From Paenibacillus sp. Soil750 (GTDB lineage: Bacteria > Bacillota > Bacilli > Paenibacillales > NBRC-103111), in assembly GCF_001428045.1 (NCBI RefSeq), contig NZ_LMSD01000023.1, positions 620,001 through 684,000 on the forward strand: a stretch of DNA of 64,000 bases, in the 5' to 3' direction. This document shows, one piece after another, positions 1 through 8,427 of the stretch. The notes under the pieces were generated by a model. That model did no database searches. It was not told the DNA's origin and saw only the letters and a list, made by a program, of their open reading frames with translations. A program made the translations under genes and the position numbers. Numbering within the stretch: the stretch's first letter is position 1; each line of letters begins with the position of its first letter.

Positions 1-615
1 AGTATGTTCATCTCGTTGGTTGCCACCGTACTTGTCATCGCGGCCAGCTCGTTGTCAGCCTATGCGCTAGCCAAAATTCCATTTATGGGATCCAAACTGT
101 TGTTCACTGTGATGATTGCTGCCATGACAATCCCGCATACAGTCTTATTTATTCCGCTTTTTCAGCTGCTGAATGATCTAGGTCTTATTAATACCAAATG
201 GGGGGTGCTGCTTCCCGTTGTGGGTTGGCCTTTCGGTGTGTTCCTGTTAAAACAATTTATGGCTTCACTGCCAAGTGAATTAGTGGAAGCTGCCAAAATC
301 GATGGATGTGGGGAATGGCAAATATTTCGTCGCATCATCCTGCCGCTTGCCAAACCTGGCATCGGTGTATTGGCCATCTTTACGTTCGTCAATACGTGGA
401 ATGACTATGTGTGGCAAGTGATTGTGCTAAACGGAGAAAAGATGTTCACTTTACCGGTGGGTATTAAAGTTGCCCAGAAAATATCTGAATTGGAAACGAA
501 CTACGGCGTTGCCATGGCGGGTGCCATGCTCGCGACACTTCCCGTGCTGATCATTTTTCTATACTTTCAGAAATACTTTACCGAAGGCATTACGGTAGGT
601 GCATTGAAAGGTTGA
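1..615 (+). CDS. Carbohydrate ABC transporter permease, MalG type (5' end missing)
   Basis: C-terminal part of an inner-membrane sugar-import permease. The reading frame is already open at base 1, and an in-frame ATG follows at base 4, but about 203 residues is short for this family (usually 275-300), so the start lies outside the window. Visible are hydrophobic membrane segments, the cytoplasmic EAA loop (EAAKIDGCGEW, around residues 95-106) that contacts the ATPase, and the family's usual C-terminus ending in GALKG. It is followed 39 bases later by an oxidoreductase gene, so it probably closes the transport part of a catabolic operon. Its binding protein and partner permease would be upstream. 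The substrate cannot be told. Confidence 0.93.
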   Translation, partial: SMFISLVATVLVIAASSLSAYALAKIPFMGSKLLFTVMIAAMTIPHTVLFIPLFQLLNDLGLINTKWGVLLPVVGWPFGVFLLKQFMASLPSELVEAAKIDGCGEWQIFRRIILPLAKPGIGVLAIFTFVNTWNDYVWQVIVLNGEKMFTLPVGIKVAQKISELETNYGVAMAGAMLATLPVLIIFLYFQKYFTEGITVGALKG

Positions 616-654
616 TGGGGCTTGGAAAAGAGGAGGGGAAGGAGAGGGACTTGC

Positions 655-1674
655 ATGTATCACGCAGCCATTATCGGACTTGGCAAGATCGGCTTAACCT
701 TTGATATCCCCTATAAGGGAAGAGTTAATAGCCACGCCATGGCCTACCACTTGCATCCTGATGTGGCCTTGGTTGCAGCGGTCGGCAGACGGCAAGAACA
801 GGCAGATCAGCTGGCAATGATCGCGCCAGAGGCAGCATACTATGGGGATCAGGCGTTGTCAACCATGCTGAAGAGTCATCAGATCGATATCATCAGTATT
901 TGCACACCGCCGACGATTCGATATGGGCTGCTTCAAACGGTGCTGGAGCAATCCACTGCAAGGCTTATCTTTCTAGAAAAGCCTGTTGCTAGCGGTATAG
1001 AGGAAGCAGAGCGTATCGTCGCGCTATGCAAGAAGCATACCGAACGAACGGTCGTCGTCAACTTATCACGCAGATGGAGTGAGGGGGCGATGCAGATCCG
1101 TGCGGCGGTCCGGAACGAGACGTATGGAAAGTTGAAGAAAATTCACTTGCGTTATAGTCGTGGCATTTACAACACGGGCTCCCATTTATTCGATTTGGTG
1201 CGTTATGTGGCAGGATCGATTGAGCAAGTGACAGTTGTAGAACGGGTTCCCACCAACTTAGATGCTATCGAGGATTGGACATATTCCTTCTTGTTTACAG
1301 CGGAAAATAACGATGTAACTGGTTATGCGGAGGCTTTTGATGATCGTCATTATAACCTTTTTGAGTTAGATCTGTACTTCGATCGCGGTGTAATCGAAAT
1401 GCTGCAAGGCGGGGACGTAATCCGCTATTATGGGACCGAGCCGCATCCCCTGCAAGCTGGCATGCGGAACTTGGTCCTCGAACGAGATGAGCAAGATGTG
1501 CTCGGCAAATCCAGCAACATGGGGAATGCGATCGCTCACCTTGTTCACATGCTGGAAGCCGGCGTGGAGCCCTTATGCTCGTTGGCTGATGGCATTTACC
1601 CGCTTTATGTGGCGGAAGCGTTGAACCAGTCTTATGCAAGAGGTGGTACCTCCGAGCAAGTGAATTTGAAATGA
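655..1674 (+). CDS. Gfo/Idh/MocA family NAD(P)-dependent oxidoreductase
   Basis: Cytoplasmic sugar or polyol dehydrogenase of about 339 residues. The N-terminal Rossmann fold shows GLGKIG at residues 8-13, and the family's EKP motif is at 108-110, where the lysine takes part in catalysis. The C-terminal half is the usual alpha/beta substrate domain. I start it at ATG 655 because a GGAGAGGG ribosome site ends about six bases before it. The longer frame beginning at TTG 622 would read through that site as Arg-rich codons. It sits directly behind a sugar permease and ahead of a PhyH-type dioxygenase, so it probably oxidises or epimerises the imported glycoside. Family certain, substrate unknown. 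Confidence 0.92.
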   Translation: MYHAAIIGLGKIGLTFDIPYKGRVNSHAMAYHLHPDVALVAAVGRRQEQADQLAMIAPEAAYYGDQALSTMLKSHQIDIISICTPPTIRYGLLQTVLEQSTARLIFLEKPVASGIEEAERIVALCKKHTERTVVVNLSRRWSEGAMQIRAAVRNETYGKLKKIHLRYSRGIYNTGSHLFDLVRYVAGSIEQVTVVERVPTNLDAIEDWTYSFLFTAENNDVTGYAEAFDDRHYNLFELDLYFDRGVIEMLQGGDVIRYYGTEPHPLQAGMRNLVLERDEQDVLGKSSNMGNAIAHLVHMLEAGVEPLCSLADGIYPLYVAEALNQSYARGGTSEQVNLK

Positions 1675-1716
1675 AAGTCGGATAGTCAATTCGATCTTGA
1701 GTGAAGGAGATTGATG

Positions 1717-2508
1717 ATGGAGTTGAACAAACTAACGACGGAGCAGCAACAATTTTATGAGGATCATGGTTACTTATTAGGTTTGCCTGTCATATTTCCT
1801 GGAGAAGAAGCGAAACAATTACAAAAGGGCTATGAACAGCTCATTTCTTTCTTGCAGGATGATGAGAATCCTTCGGACATTATGGGCTGGCATAAGACGA
1901 GCCGATGGCTATATGACATCTGTACGAATCCGCAAATTCTCAATTACGTTGAGGGTGTGTTGGGCAATGATTTTTACTTAGCGGCAAGCGAGTTTATTAC
2001 CAAATCGCCTCATTCCGATAAAACGGTGCCTTGGCATCAGGACTCCTATTATTGGTCTACTGCGCTCAACAACACGGTCACGGTTTGGCTTGCTATTTCG
2101 GATGTGGACGAAGCGAATGGTGCGATGAAGGTGATTCCAGGTACACATAAAGCGGGCATTATTCAGCATAAAATTGCGGGCGATGACGCCATTCTGTCCT
2201 TTGAATTGGAGCAGGGAACATTCAGCGAGAAGGATGCGGTTTCCATGGTCATTCCCGCAGGGGGCATTTCCATGCATGTAGATTCTCTTATTCACGGCTC
2301 GGGTCCCAATACCTCAGACCGTTGGCGCATCGGATTTGTTATCCGGTATTCCAAGACGATGGTGAGATGGGATCCGCAAGTGTACCCCAATTTCCAACTC
2401 TACATGATGAGAGGACAAGACGACTATGGCTTCCACCCACAAGGGGAATTGCCCGTAGAGCCGTTTGGTCGTCCTCCTTATACGAAGCGTATTCGTAAAA
2501 GGGAATAA
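1717..2508 (+). CDS. Phytanoyl-CoA dioxygenase (PhyH) family protein
   Basis: Likely Fe(II)/2-oxoglutarate-dependent oxygenase of about 263 residues. The iron-binding triad is visible as H107-Q-D109 (in PWHQD) and the distal H193 (in LIHGSG). R202 or R204 shortly after is suited to hold the 2-oxoglutarate carboxylate. There are three closely spaced starts (TTG 1711, ATG 1714, ATG 1717). GAAGGAGA ends at 1710, so ATG 1717 has the best spacing. It lies between a Gfo oxidoreductase and an aldo/keto reductase in the same direction, which suggests that it hydroxylates or demethylates a small molecule handled by those dehydrogenases. This substrate link is inference. PhyH genes are frequent in sugar-catabolic clusters of related bacteria. 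Confidence 0.9.
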   Translation: MELNKLTTEQQQFYEDHGYLLGLPVIFPGEEAKQLQKGYEQLISFLQDDENPSDIMGWHKTSRWLYDICTNPQILNYVEGVLGNDFYLAASEFITKSPHSDKTVPWHQDSYYWSTALNNTVTVWLAISDVDEANGAMKVIPGTHKAGIIQHKIAGDDAILSFELEQGTFSEKDAVSMVIPAGGISMHVDSLIHGSGPNTSDRWRIGFVIRYSKTMVRWDPQVYPNFQLYMMRGQDDYGFHPQGELPVEPFGRPPYTKRIRKRE

Positions 2509-2541
2509 TGGCAGCTGCCAAAGAAAGGGAGATGAATCTTT

Positions 2542-3492
2542 ATTTTAAGCTACGATAAGCAGTGGACATCGACGATCTCATCTTTAACGTTGGGGACTGT
2601 GCAGCTGGGAATGCCCTATGGGATCGCTAATCAACAGGGTCAGCCTGATGAGAGAGTGGCAGGGCACATCTTGGATGCTGCCTTAGAGGGAGGCATTACC
2701 TGTCTCGATACGGCAAGCGCTTACGGAAGCTCAGAGCAGGTACTAGGTACTTATTTTGGGCAACAAACACGATCAGCCCATATCATAACGAAACTCCATC
2801 TGACTGTGGATCATGATACAACCCTTGCCAATTTGGAAGAGCAGATTGAAGCAAGTATAAGTAGATCAATGGAACGATTGCAGACCTCTTGTATACCCGC
2901 AGTATTGCTGCATCGACCGAACGTGTTAGAGATATTTGGTGAGAAAGTGACTGAATTGCTGCGTAAGCAAGTGAAGCGAGGGAATATCGGCACGATGGGG
3001 GCTTCACTCCTTTCCTACGAAACGCAGGAATTTGCGGCAAATTGGAAAGAACTCCAGGATGACTTGTACGAGATCGTACAGTTGCCTATCAATATCTTGG
3101 ATCGTCGTATGTTTACGAACGGAACCTTTGATAAGCTTAGAAATGCGAATAAGAAGCTGTTCGCAAGAAGCATCTATCTGCAAGGATTATTCTTCCTTCA
3201 GCCAACAGAATTAAGGAGGAACTTGGAAGCAGCTAAGCCTTGGCTTACCTTGTTACACTCATATGCGGAGCAAGAAGGGATGTCTGTACCTGAATTAGCT
3301 TTTTCATATATTCATCATCTCCCTGGCATCTCCAGCATCGTTTTTGGTGCTGAAACGCCGGAGCAAGTGAAAGAAAATATTGCGCTTTTAGGAACGCCGC
3401 CTATAAGTGATAAGACCTTGCAGGAATTGGCGACAGCTTTCGCAAAGGTGCCTGAACAAGTCATTACACCTTCCATGTGGGAAGTGAAATAA
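2542..3492 (+). CDS. Aldo/keto reductase; start codon problematic
   Basis: NAD(P)H-dependent aldo/keto reductase of the TIM-barrel family. The catalytic tetrad is recognisable: Asp and Tyr in CLDTASAYGSSEQ, Lys in IITKLHL, His in LLHRPN. The start is odd. The first available ATG/GTG/TTG in frame is TTG 2590, which begins inside the first barrel strand (LGTVQLG), whereas the open frame reaches back to a stop at 2533 and encodes a plausible N-terminus. An ATT at 2542 lies 10 bases after GGGAG. An ATG at 2532 is in another frame and would join this one if a single T were lost from the T run at 2543-2546. So either a rare ATT start, a one-base frameshift or sequence error, or the short TTG form. 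It belongs to the same transcription run as its neighbours. Confidence 0.85.
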   Translation: MLSYDKQWTSTISSLTLGTVQLGMPYGIANQQGQPDERVAGHILDAALEGGITCLDTASAYGSSEQVLGTYFGQQTRSAHIITKLHLTVDHDTTLANLEEQIEASISRSMERLQTSCIPAVLLHRPNVLEIFGEKVTELLRKQVKRGNIGTMGASLLSYETQEFAANWKELQDDLYEIVQLPINILDRRMFTNGTFDKLRNANKKLFARSIYLQGLFFLQPTELRRNLEAAKPWLTLLHSYAEQEGMSVPELAFSYIHHLPGISSIVFGAETPEQVKENIALLGTPPISDKTLQELATAFAKVPEQVITPSMWEVK

Positions 3493-3534
3493 GGGCAGTG
3501 CAGTCCAAATATAGGGATAAATGAGGAGATCATC

Positions 3535-4821
3535 ATGGTCACATATCTTAAAAAAGGTAATGCCCGATCATCATCTGCTGCAAGCGAAGAGGCCATCTAT
3601 CAAACCGTTAAGGATGTCATTCAAGAAGTTGAAATCCGTGGAGATGAAGCTGTTCGTCAGCTTTCCCAGAAATTCGATAACTGGTCGCCTGAAAGCTTTC
3701 GATTGCGTGAATCTCACCTTCAAGAAATTGTCGCCAGTGTGCCAGATCGAGTGAAGGAAGACATTCGATTCGCGCAGCGGCAAGTTCGCAATTTTGCTGA
3801 GAAACAATTGGAAACGGTTCGTGACCTCGAGGTTGAAACGTTACCAGGTGTATTTCTAGGACATAAACATATTCCTGTGAGTAGTGTTGGCTGTTATATT
3901 CCTGGTGGACGTTATCCTATGGTCGCTTCGGCACATATGAGTATCTTGACGGCGAAAGTGGCGGGGGTTAAAAGGGTTATTGCTTGTACACCACCAATCA
4001 AGGGCGAAATCCCAGCAGCGACGATTTGTGCGATGGTGTTTGCAGGCGCTGATGAAATTTATGTGTTAGGCGGTATTCAGGCCATGGCAGCTATGGCGAT
4101 TGGGACAGAGACGATCGAATCTGTCGATATGCTTGTAGGGCCAGGTAACGCCTACGTCGCGGAGGCCAAGCGGCAGCTTTTTGGAAAAGTCGGTATCGAT
4201 CTGATAGCAGGACCAACGGAAGTGTTGGTGATTGCCGATCATACGGCAGATGCCGAGATGGTGGCTGTGGACTTGTTAGGTCAGGCTGAGCATGGCCCTA
4301 CGTCTCCAGCGGTCTTGCTGACAACTTCCGAAGCATTGGGGAAGGAGACCCTTCTTGAAATAGAGAAACAGTTGAAGGTTCTTCCAACTGCTGACATAGC
4401 TGGTATCGCTTGGCGTGATTACGGCGCCATCATGGTGGTGGATAGGTTGGAGGAAGCGGTCGTAGAAGCAGATAAACTCGCATACGAACATGTGGAAGTA
4501 TTGACCGAGGATCCGAATTATTTCCTGGCGAACCTGTCGAACTACGGTGCCTTATTTCTCGGTCCTGAAACCAATGTAGCGTACGGGGATAAAGCCATTG
4601 GTACGAATCATACTCTTCCGACCAAAGGTGCTGCCAGATATACAGGCGGACTCTGGGCAGGGAAATTCTTGAAAACATGCACCTATCAGCGTTGTACGAA
4701 GGAAGCTAGTTCGTTGGTTGGTGAGTATGTATCACGACTTTGTGAAATCGAGAATTTCATGGGTCATAAGGAACAAGCCGATTTGCGTGTGCGTCGATAT
4801 GGCAGCAAAGCATCCGTTTGA
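3535..4821 (+). CDS. hisD: Histidinol dehydrogenase family protein (HisD-like)
   Basis: 428-residue HisD-family enzyme; HisD oxidises an amino alcohol to the acid through an aldehyde with two NAD+. All catalytic or zinc-binding positions known from E. coli HisD can be placed with near-constant offset: Q250, H253, E318, H319, D352 and H411. GAGGAG at 3523-3528 precedes ATG 3535. No other his gene is near. It follows an aldo/keto reductase and is followed by a terminator and then a glycosidase gene, so it may be a second copy working on another alcohol. HpsN-type sulfopropanediol dehydrogenases belong to the same family. Family is sure; use in histidine synthesis is doubtful from context. Confidence 0.88.
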   Translation: MVTYLKKGNARSSSAASEEAIYQTVKDVIQEVEIRGDEAVRQLSQKFDNWSPESFRLRESHLQEIVASVPDRVKEDIRFAQRQVRNFAEKQLETVRDLEVETLPGVFLGHKHIPVSSVGCYIPGGRYPMVASAHMSILTAKVAGVKRVIACTPPIKGEIPAATICAMVFAGADEIYVLGGIQAMAAMAIGTETIESVDMLVGPGNAYVAEAKRQLFGKVGIDLIAGPTEVLVIADHTADAEMVAVDLLGQAEHGPTSPAVLLTTSEALGKETLLEIEKQLKVLPTADIAGIAWRDYGAIMVVDRLEEAVVEADKLAYEHVEVLTEDPNYFLANLSNYGALFLGPETNVAYGDKAIGTNHTLPTKGAARYTGGLWAGKFLKTCTYQRCTKEASSLVGEYVSRLCEIENFMGHKEQADLRVRRYGSKASV

Positions 4822-4854
4822 TTGAAGGCTACGCAAAGATACTCTGCAAAGATA

Positions 4855-4895
4855 AGCAAGCTCTTCCATCTCTGATGGTTGAGACTTGCTTTTTT
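4855..4895 (+). terminator. Rho-independent terminator after the HisD-like gene
   Basis: Left arm AGCAAG + CTC-TT-CCATC, loop TCT, right arm GATGG-TT-GAG + CTTGCT, then TTTTT. The stem is interrupted only by a TT/TT internal loop and one bulged A. It separates the oxidoreductase run from the GHL10 gene, so that gene may have its own promoter in 4896-5003 or depend on read-through. Confidence 0.85.
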
Positions 4896-5003
4896 CTAGT
4901 TCACCCACATCAAATTACCAAAGGAAGTCATCAAAGCCCTCTAGGAAGATCAGGATGGATATGTTATTTTCTATACCAAACACTCAAAAGGGGAGCTTAA
5001 GCC

Positions 5004-6629
5004 ATGGCTGATCAGGAAACCGCCCGATGCTTAGAGCAGGTTACAACGCGTATTGCTAGTGCGAAAAGGATGATTGAGAACAACTGGGATCGCTATATCA
5101 ACGCTCCGTATGACTTGGCTAGACTTCATCTAGGGAGAGCTGATCAGCTGCTTGAAGAGGCGCGACAATTAGCGTCTACCGATATGGAGGGATGTCGATC
5201 CAAAGCGACGCTTGCGTCAACGGAGGCATGGGAAGGGTACTTATTATCTCTGCCCAGTCGTGTAGCGGAGGCACGAGGTGTCTGGTATCGACCCGTAGAG
5301 AAAAACCGTGAAGAAGTGGGGCGCACGTTGGACCGTATGCAAGCGGCTGGCTTCAATGAGCTGTATCTAGAGACATGGCTTTGGGGATATACGATCTACC
5401 CGAGTCATACGGCCATGGTGAAAGGGATAGAGGCGCAGCATCCAGCTTTTCGAGGGTATGACCCGTTGGAAGCTTTCGTTAAGGAGGGAGAGTCGCGGGG
5501 AATCGCTGTTCATGCTTGGTTGGACGGGTTCATGGTTGGTGTTGACACGACGGGAGGGCCTGTGCTGCGAGCCTATCCAGAATGGTCTGCACTTTCGCAC
5601 AGACAAGCACATTCAGAGAAGCCAGTACCTCAACAAGGGACGGGTTACTTTTGGCTTGATCTGATTAATCCTTCTGTACGCAAGTATCTCTTAGATATTG
5701 TTATAGAGATTGTTTCTACGTACAGAGTTGCAGGTATTAATTTGGATTTTATGAGGTTCCCCCATACGGATGAAGACTGGCAGGATACCTATTGCTTCAG
5801 CTTGTATGCCCGTGAGGCTTTCCAGCGTGAACATCGCTGGGATCCGCTTGAGATTTCTAGTGAGCAGAGGGAGCTTTGGACGATATGGACGAAATGGTTG
5901 GAGCAGCAAGAAGACGAATTTGTATCGCACTTGTACAAGGAGATGAAGCGGATCAGCTCGAATCTAATTGTATCGGCTGCACCTGAACCAGGGGCGGAGT
6001 CTACTAAAATTGGCAACTGGTCACAGCACGTTGATGTAGTTATCCCACAGGCTTATTATGCTACAGCCTCTGAGGTTCGACCCTCTGTCCTGCTGCACAA
6101 GAAAGAGCTTATGCCTGGTAATCTTGTATACAGCGGCATTTACCCGATGTACGCACAATTAGGCGCACAGGAAACGATTGAACAGGTGCTTGCAGCGCAG
6201 GATATAGACATGGGTACTGTCATCTTTGCCTTTGGCCAAGCGACAGACGAAACGATTCGTGCTCTGCGTTTAGGGCCGTGGCGAAACGCTGCGATTTCCA
6301 CAGGGATGTATCCACTACGCGCGATTCAAGCCTTATTGGAAGCAGTAAAAACAGATATGAAACACGTTTACCTTCCTCGGCTTGCGATTCATGAACAAGC
6401 GGCGCTTGCCATCATAGCAAGGTTGGATGTGTTTCTTGATGCTTTGCAAAGGCATGAGGGAGAAGAGCTAACGATCACTTTGGATGAGAAGATCGCGGAG
6501 TTCAAGCCATTACTGCTTCAATATCAAGTAGATGGGATGATTCATCCTGTTGTCGTGGAACACTTGACGAACACATTAACAGACGTACAAGAGCTTCTAC
6601 AATACGCACAGTTGAAGCAAGTGAAGTAA
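5004..6629 (+). CDS. Cytoplasmic GHL10-family glycosidase-like protein
   Basis: 541 residues without signal peptide, so intracellular. Residues about 90-430 match the glycosyl-hydrolase-like 10 (YngK/DUF187-type) TIM barrel: N-terminal strand RGVWYRPV, then LYLETWLWG, IAVHAWLDGF, the 'PSVRKYLLD' helix and AGINLDFMRFPH, which carries acidic residues typical of the barrel's active face. The first 85 residues are helical and unlike the secreted family members; the last 100 are also helical. AAGGGGAG at 4988-4995 precedes ATG 5004. It ends 19 bases before the response regulator gene. The family's natural substrates are poorly known, so I name no sugar. A second, secreted member is encoded at 14788-17943. 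Confidence 0.85.
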   Translation: MADQETARCLEQVTTRIASAKRMIENNWDRYINAPYDLARLHLGRADQLLEEARQLASTDMEGCRSKATLASTEAWEGYLLSLPSRVAEARGVWYRPVEKNREEVGRTLDRMQAAGFNELYLETWLWGYTIYPSHTAMVKGIEAQHPAFRGYDPLEAFVKEGESRGIAVHAWLDGFMVGVDTTGGPVLRAYPEWSALSHRQAHSEKPVPQQGTGYFWLDLINPSVRKYLLDIVIEIVSTYRVAGINLDFMRFPHTDEDWQDTYCFSLYAREAFQREHRWDPLEISSEQRELWTIWTKWLEQQEDEFVSHLYKEMKRISSNLIVSAAPEPGAESTKIGNWSQHVDVVIPQAYYATASEVRPSVLLHKKELMPGNLVYSGIYPMYAQLGAQETIEQVLAAQDIDMGTVIFAFGQATDETIRALRLGPWRNAAISTGMYPLRAIQALLEAVKTDMKHVYLPRLAIHEQAALAIIARLDVFLDALQRHEGEELTITLDEKIAEFKPLLLQYQVDGMIHPVVVEHLTNTLTDVQELLQYAQLKQVK

Positions 6630-6648
6630 ATCGAGCGGGGGTCTCATA

Positions 6649-8247
6649 ATGAATTTATTAATTGTGGAAGATGAAATCCGTCTCAGAAACGCGCTGGCTA
6701 ATAATATTCCATGGGATAAGCATGGCATCGAGGTCGTGGGCCAAGCTGGCAATGGTGCGGAAGCCCTTCGAATCATTGACCGTAAAAAGCCGGACATTAT
6801 TTTGCTGGATGTGCAGATGCCAGAAATGGACGGATTAACGCTGGCAAGACATCTTCGCCAAGTAGATCCTTTGTTGAAAATCATCGTACTTAGCGGACAT
6901 GATGATTTCTCTTATGCACAGGAGGCACTGGGGCTTGGTATTATGAAGTATTTGTTAAAGCCAGCAGGTGATGAAGAAATCCTGGGGACCGTGCTCGAAG
7001 CTGCAGAGAAGTTGAAAAGCGAACTTGAGCAGCGTCATAACGAAGATGAGTTGAAATTGAAATGGAAGCTCCATCTTCCTTATTTGGTCAATGAATTTTT
7101 CCAGGGCTTGTTGAATGGAAAGTACGAAAACTGGGAGATTGGTCAGAAATGTAGGGATCTGCAATTGGATTTGCCAAATGATGCCGCTTATGCCGTTACC
7201 ATCGTGGATATGGACCCAATCTCAGAGACTGACAACCGGTTTAGCAGAAAGGATATGTCACTGCTTCAATTCTCGCTCAGCAGTATCGTGAAGGAAGCTC
7301 TAGCGTCTACACTCTGCTGGGTATCTACCAATTATGCGGGATGTACGGTCATCATTTTTCAAATGGATCGTGAAGAGGAACCCAAATTGGCATTGCAAAA
7401 AATCAATGCTTTGACCGAAAAACTGTTATTTACGGTAAAAAGCTGTCTCAAACTTAGTGCGAGTGCCGGGATCAGTGGGATGACCGGCGGCTTAGCGGAT
7501 ATGAATAAGCTCTATGTGCAAGCTGTGCGCGCACTGCAAGATCGAATTGTACTGGGCCATGATCTGGCGATCCCTTACCGGGCGGAGCAAGGGAGAGAGC
7601 CGGAACTGACGTTTCAACCGAACCATGAGAAAACGCTGGAAATTGCCCTTGAAACCGGAGATGGGGAAAAGGCATTAGACATGTTGACGGCACTTTGGGA
7701 CAGCGGGATGGCGAAGGCGGAGAGCGTAGATGAGATTAATGAGCATATTTTGTATTTTACTTATTTATTCGTCGGGATGATTCAAAAGCAGGGATGGCCC
7801 GTACGGGAAGTAGCCGGCGAGGATTATGTTTATTTTCATAACCATTCGGAACTGGCAACCAAAGAACAGATCTTATTCTGGCTGGAGCGCATGATTAAGG
7901 CGTATCTAACTTATGCAGGCCATAGGCGCAAATCGACCAGCCATGGCATGATCAAGACTATTCTTAGTCTCGTGGAAAATGAAATTGATCAGGAAATGAC
8001 CCTGCATGCTGTTGCAGACAGGATGTATGTGAATTCCTCTTATTTAAGCCGTCTGTTCAAGCAGGAAACCGGTAAAGCGTTCTCCACCTATGTGATGGAA
8101 CGGAAAATGGAGCGGGCCAAGGCGATCCTTCAAGAGGGCTCACGTGTATATGATGCCGCTTCTGCCGTTGGGTACAGAGATGTTAGTTATTTTACAAGAG
8201 TATTCCGTAAATACTGGGGTGTCACACCTGGGGAAATACGTAATTAA
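6649..8247 (+). CDS. YesN-type response regulator, AraC DNA-binding domain
   Basis: 532-residue regulator. The receiver domain occupies residues 1-120 with acidic pocket E7/D8, phospho-acceptor D54 (LLDVQMPEMDG), S82 and K104. A middle linker of about 290 residues follows, then two helix-turn-helix motifs of an AraC domain from about 430 to the end (HAVADRMYVNSSYLSRLFKQ and the second at AASAVGYRDVSYFTRVFRK). Such regulators are normally paired with a YesM-type membrane kinase and switch on neighbouring sugar importers. No kinase gene adjoins it here; the partner may be upstream of the window. It lies 19 bases behind the GHL10 gene, and a terminator follows, so it likely ends this transcript and may control the importer that starts at 8428. 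Confidence 0.95.
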   Translation: MNLLIVEDEIRLRNALANNIPWDKHGIEVVGQAGNGAEALRIIDRKKPDIILLDVQMPEMDGLTLARHLRQVDPLLKIIVLSGHDDFSYAQEALGLGIMKYLLKPAGDEEILGTVLEAAEKLKSELEQRHNEDELKLKWKLHLPYLVNEFFQGLLNGKYENWEIGQKCRDLQLDLPNDAAYAVTIVDMDPISETDNRFSRKDMSLLQFSLSSIVKEALASTLCWVSTNYAGCTVIIFQMDREEEPKLALQKINALTEKLLFTVKSCLKLSASAGISGMTGGLADMNKLYVQAVRALQDRIVLGHDLAIPYRAEQGREPELTFQPNHEKTLEIALETGDGEKALDMLTALWDSGMAKAESVDEINEHILYFTYLFVGMIQKQGWPVREVAGEDYVYFHNHSELATKEQILFWLERMIKAYLTYAGHRRKSTSHGMIKTILSLVENEIDQEMTLHAVADRMYVNSSYLSRLFKQETGKAFSTYVMERKMERAKAILQEGSRVYDAASAVGYRDVSYFTRVFRKYWGVTPGEIRN

Positions 8248-8270
8248 TAACCAAATATGCGATTCGGCAG

Positions 8271-8300
8271 CCTTCTCGGATTTCTCGGGAAGGTTTTTTT
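8271..8300 (+). terminator. Rho-independent terminator after response regulator
   Basis: CCTTCTCGG, loop ATTT, CTCGGGAAGG (with G-T pairs), then seven T. It closes the 5.0-8.2 kb transcript. Confidence 0.88.
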
Positions 8301-8365
8301 TATTCCATTTTGATTTTCCTATTCGAGAAGTTATGAAAGTACCAAAACAAGTAATATTCCTCTAA

Positions 8366-8393
8366 TTCGCATTAAAACGGGGGATGGTACACT
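8366..8393 (+). promoter_or_regulatory. Possible sigma-A promoter for the importer operon
   Basis: TTCGCA (8366-8371), 16-base spacer, TACACT (8388-8393), about 35 bases before the TTG start at 8428. Both boxes match the consensus at four of six positions. It stands between a terminator and the first gene of the importer, where a promoter is needed. Weak call because the boxes are imperfect. Confidence 0.35.
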
Positions 8394-8427
8394 AAGTTTA
8401 GAAAGAGAGTACGAAGGAGGAGGCACC

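Noticed and set aside
3535..4821. Part of a histidine biosynthesis operon
   Set aside because: No other his gene lies within the window; neighbours are sugar-type oxidoreductases.
4818..5000. 60-residue open frame after the HisD-like gene
   Set aside because: It runs through a clear terminator hairpin, has no ribosome site and no family resemblance.
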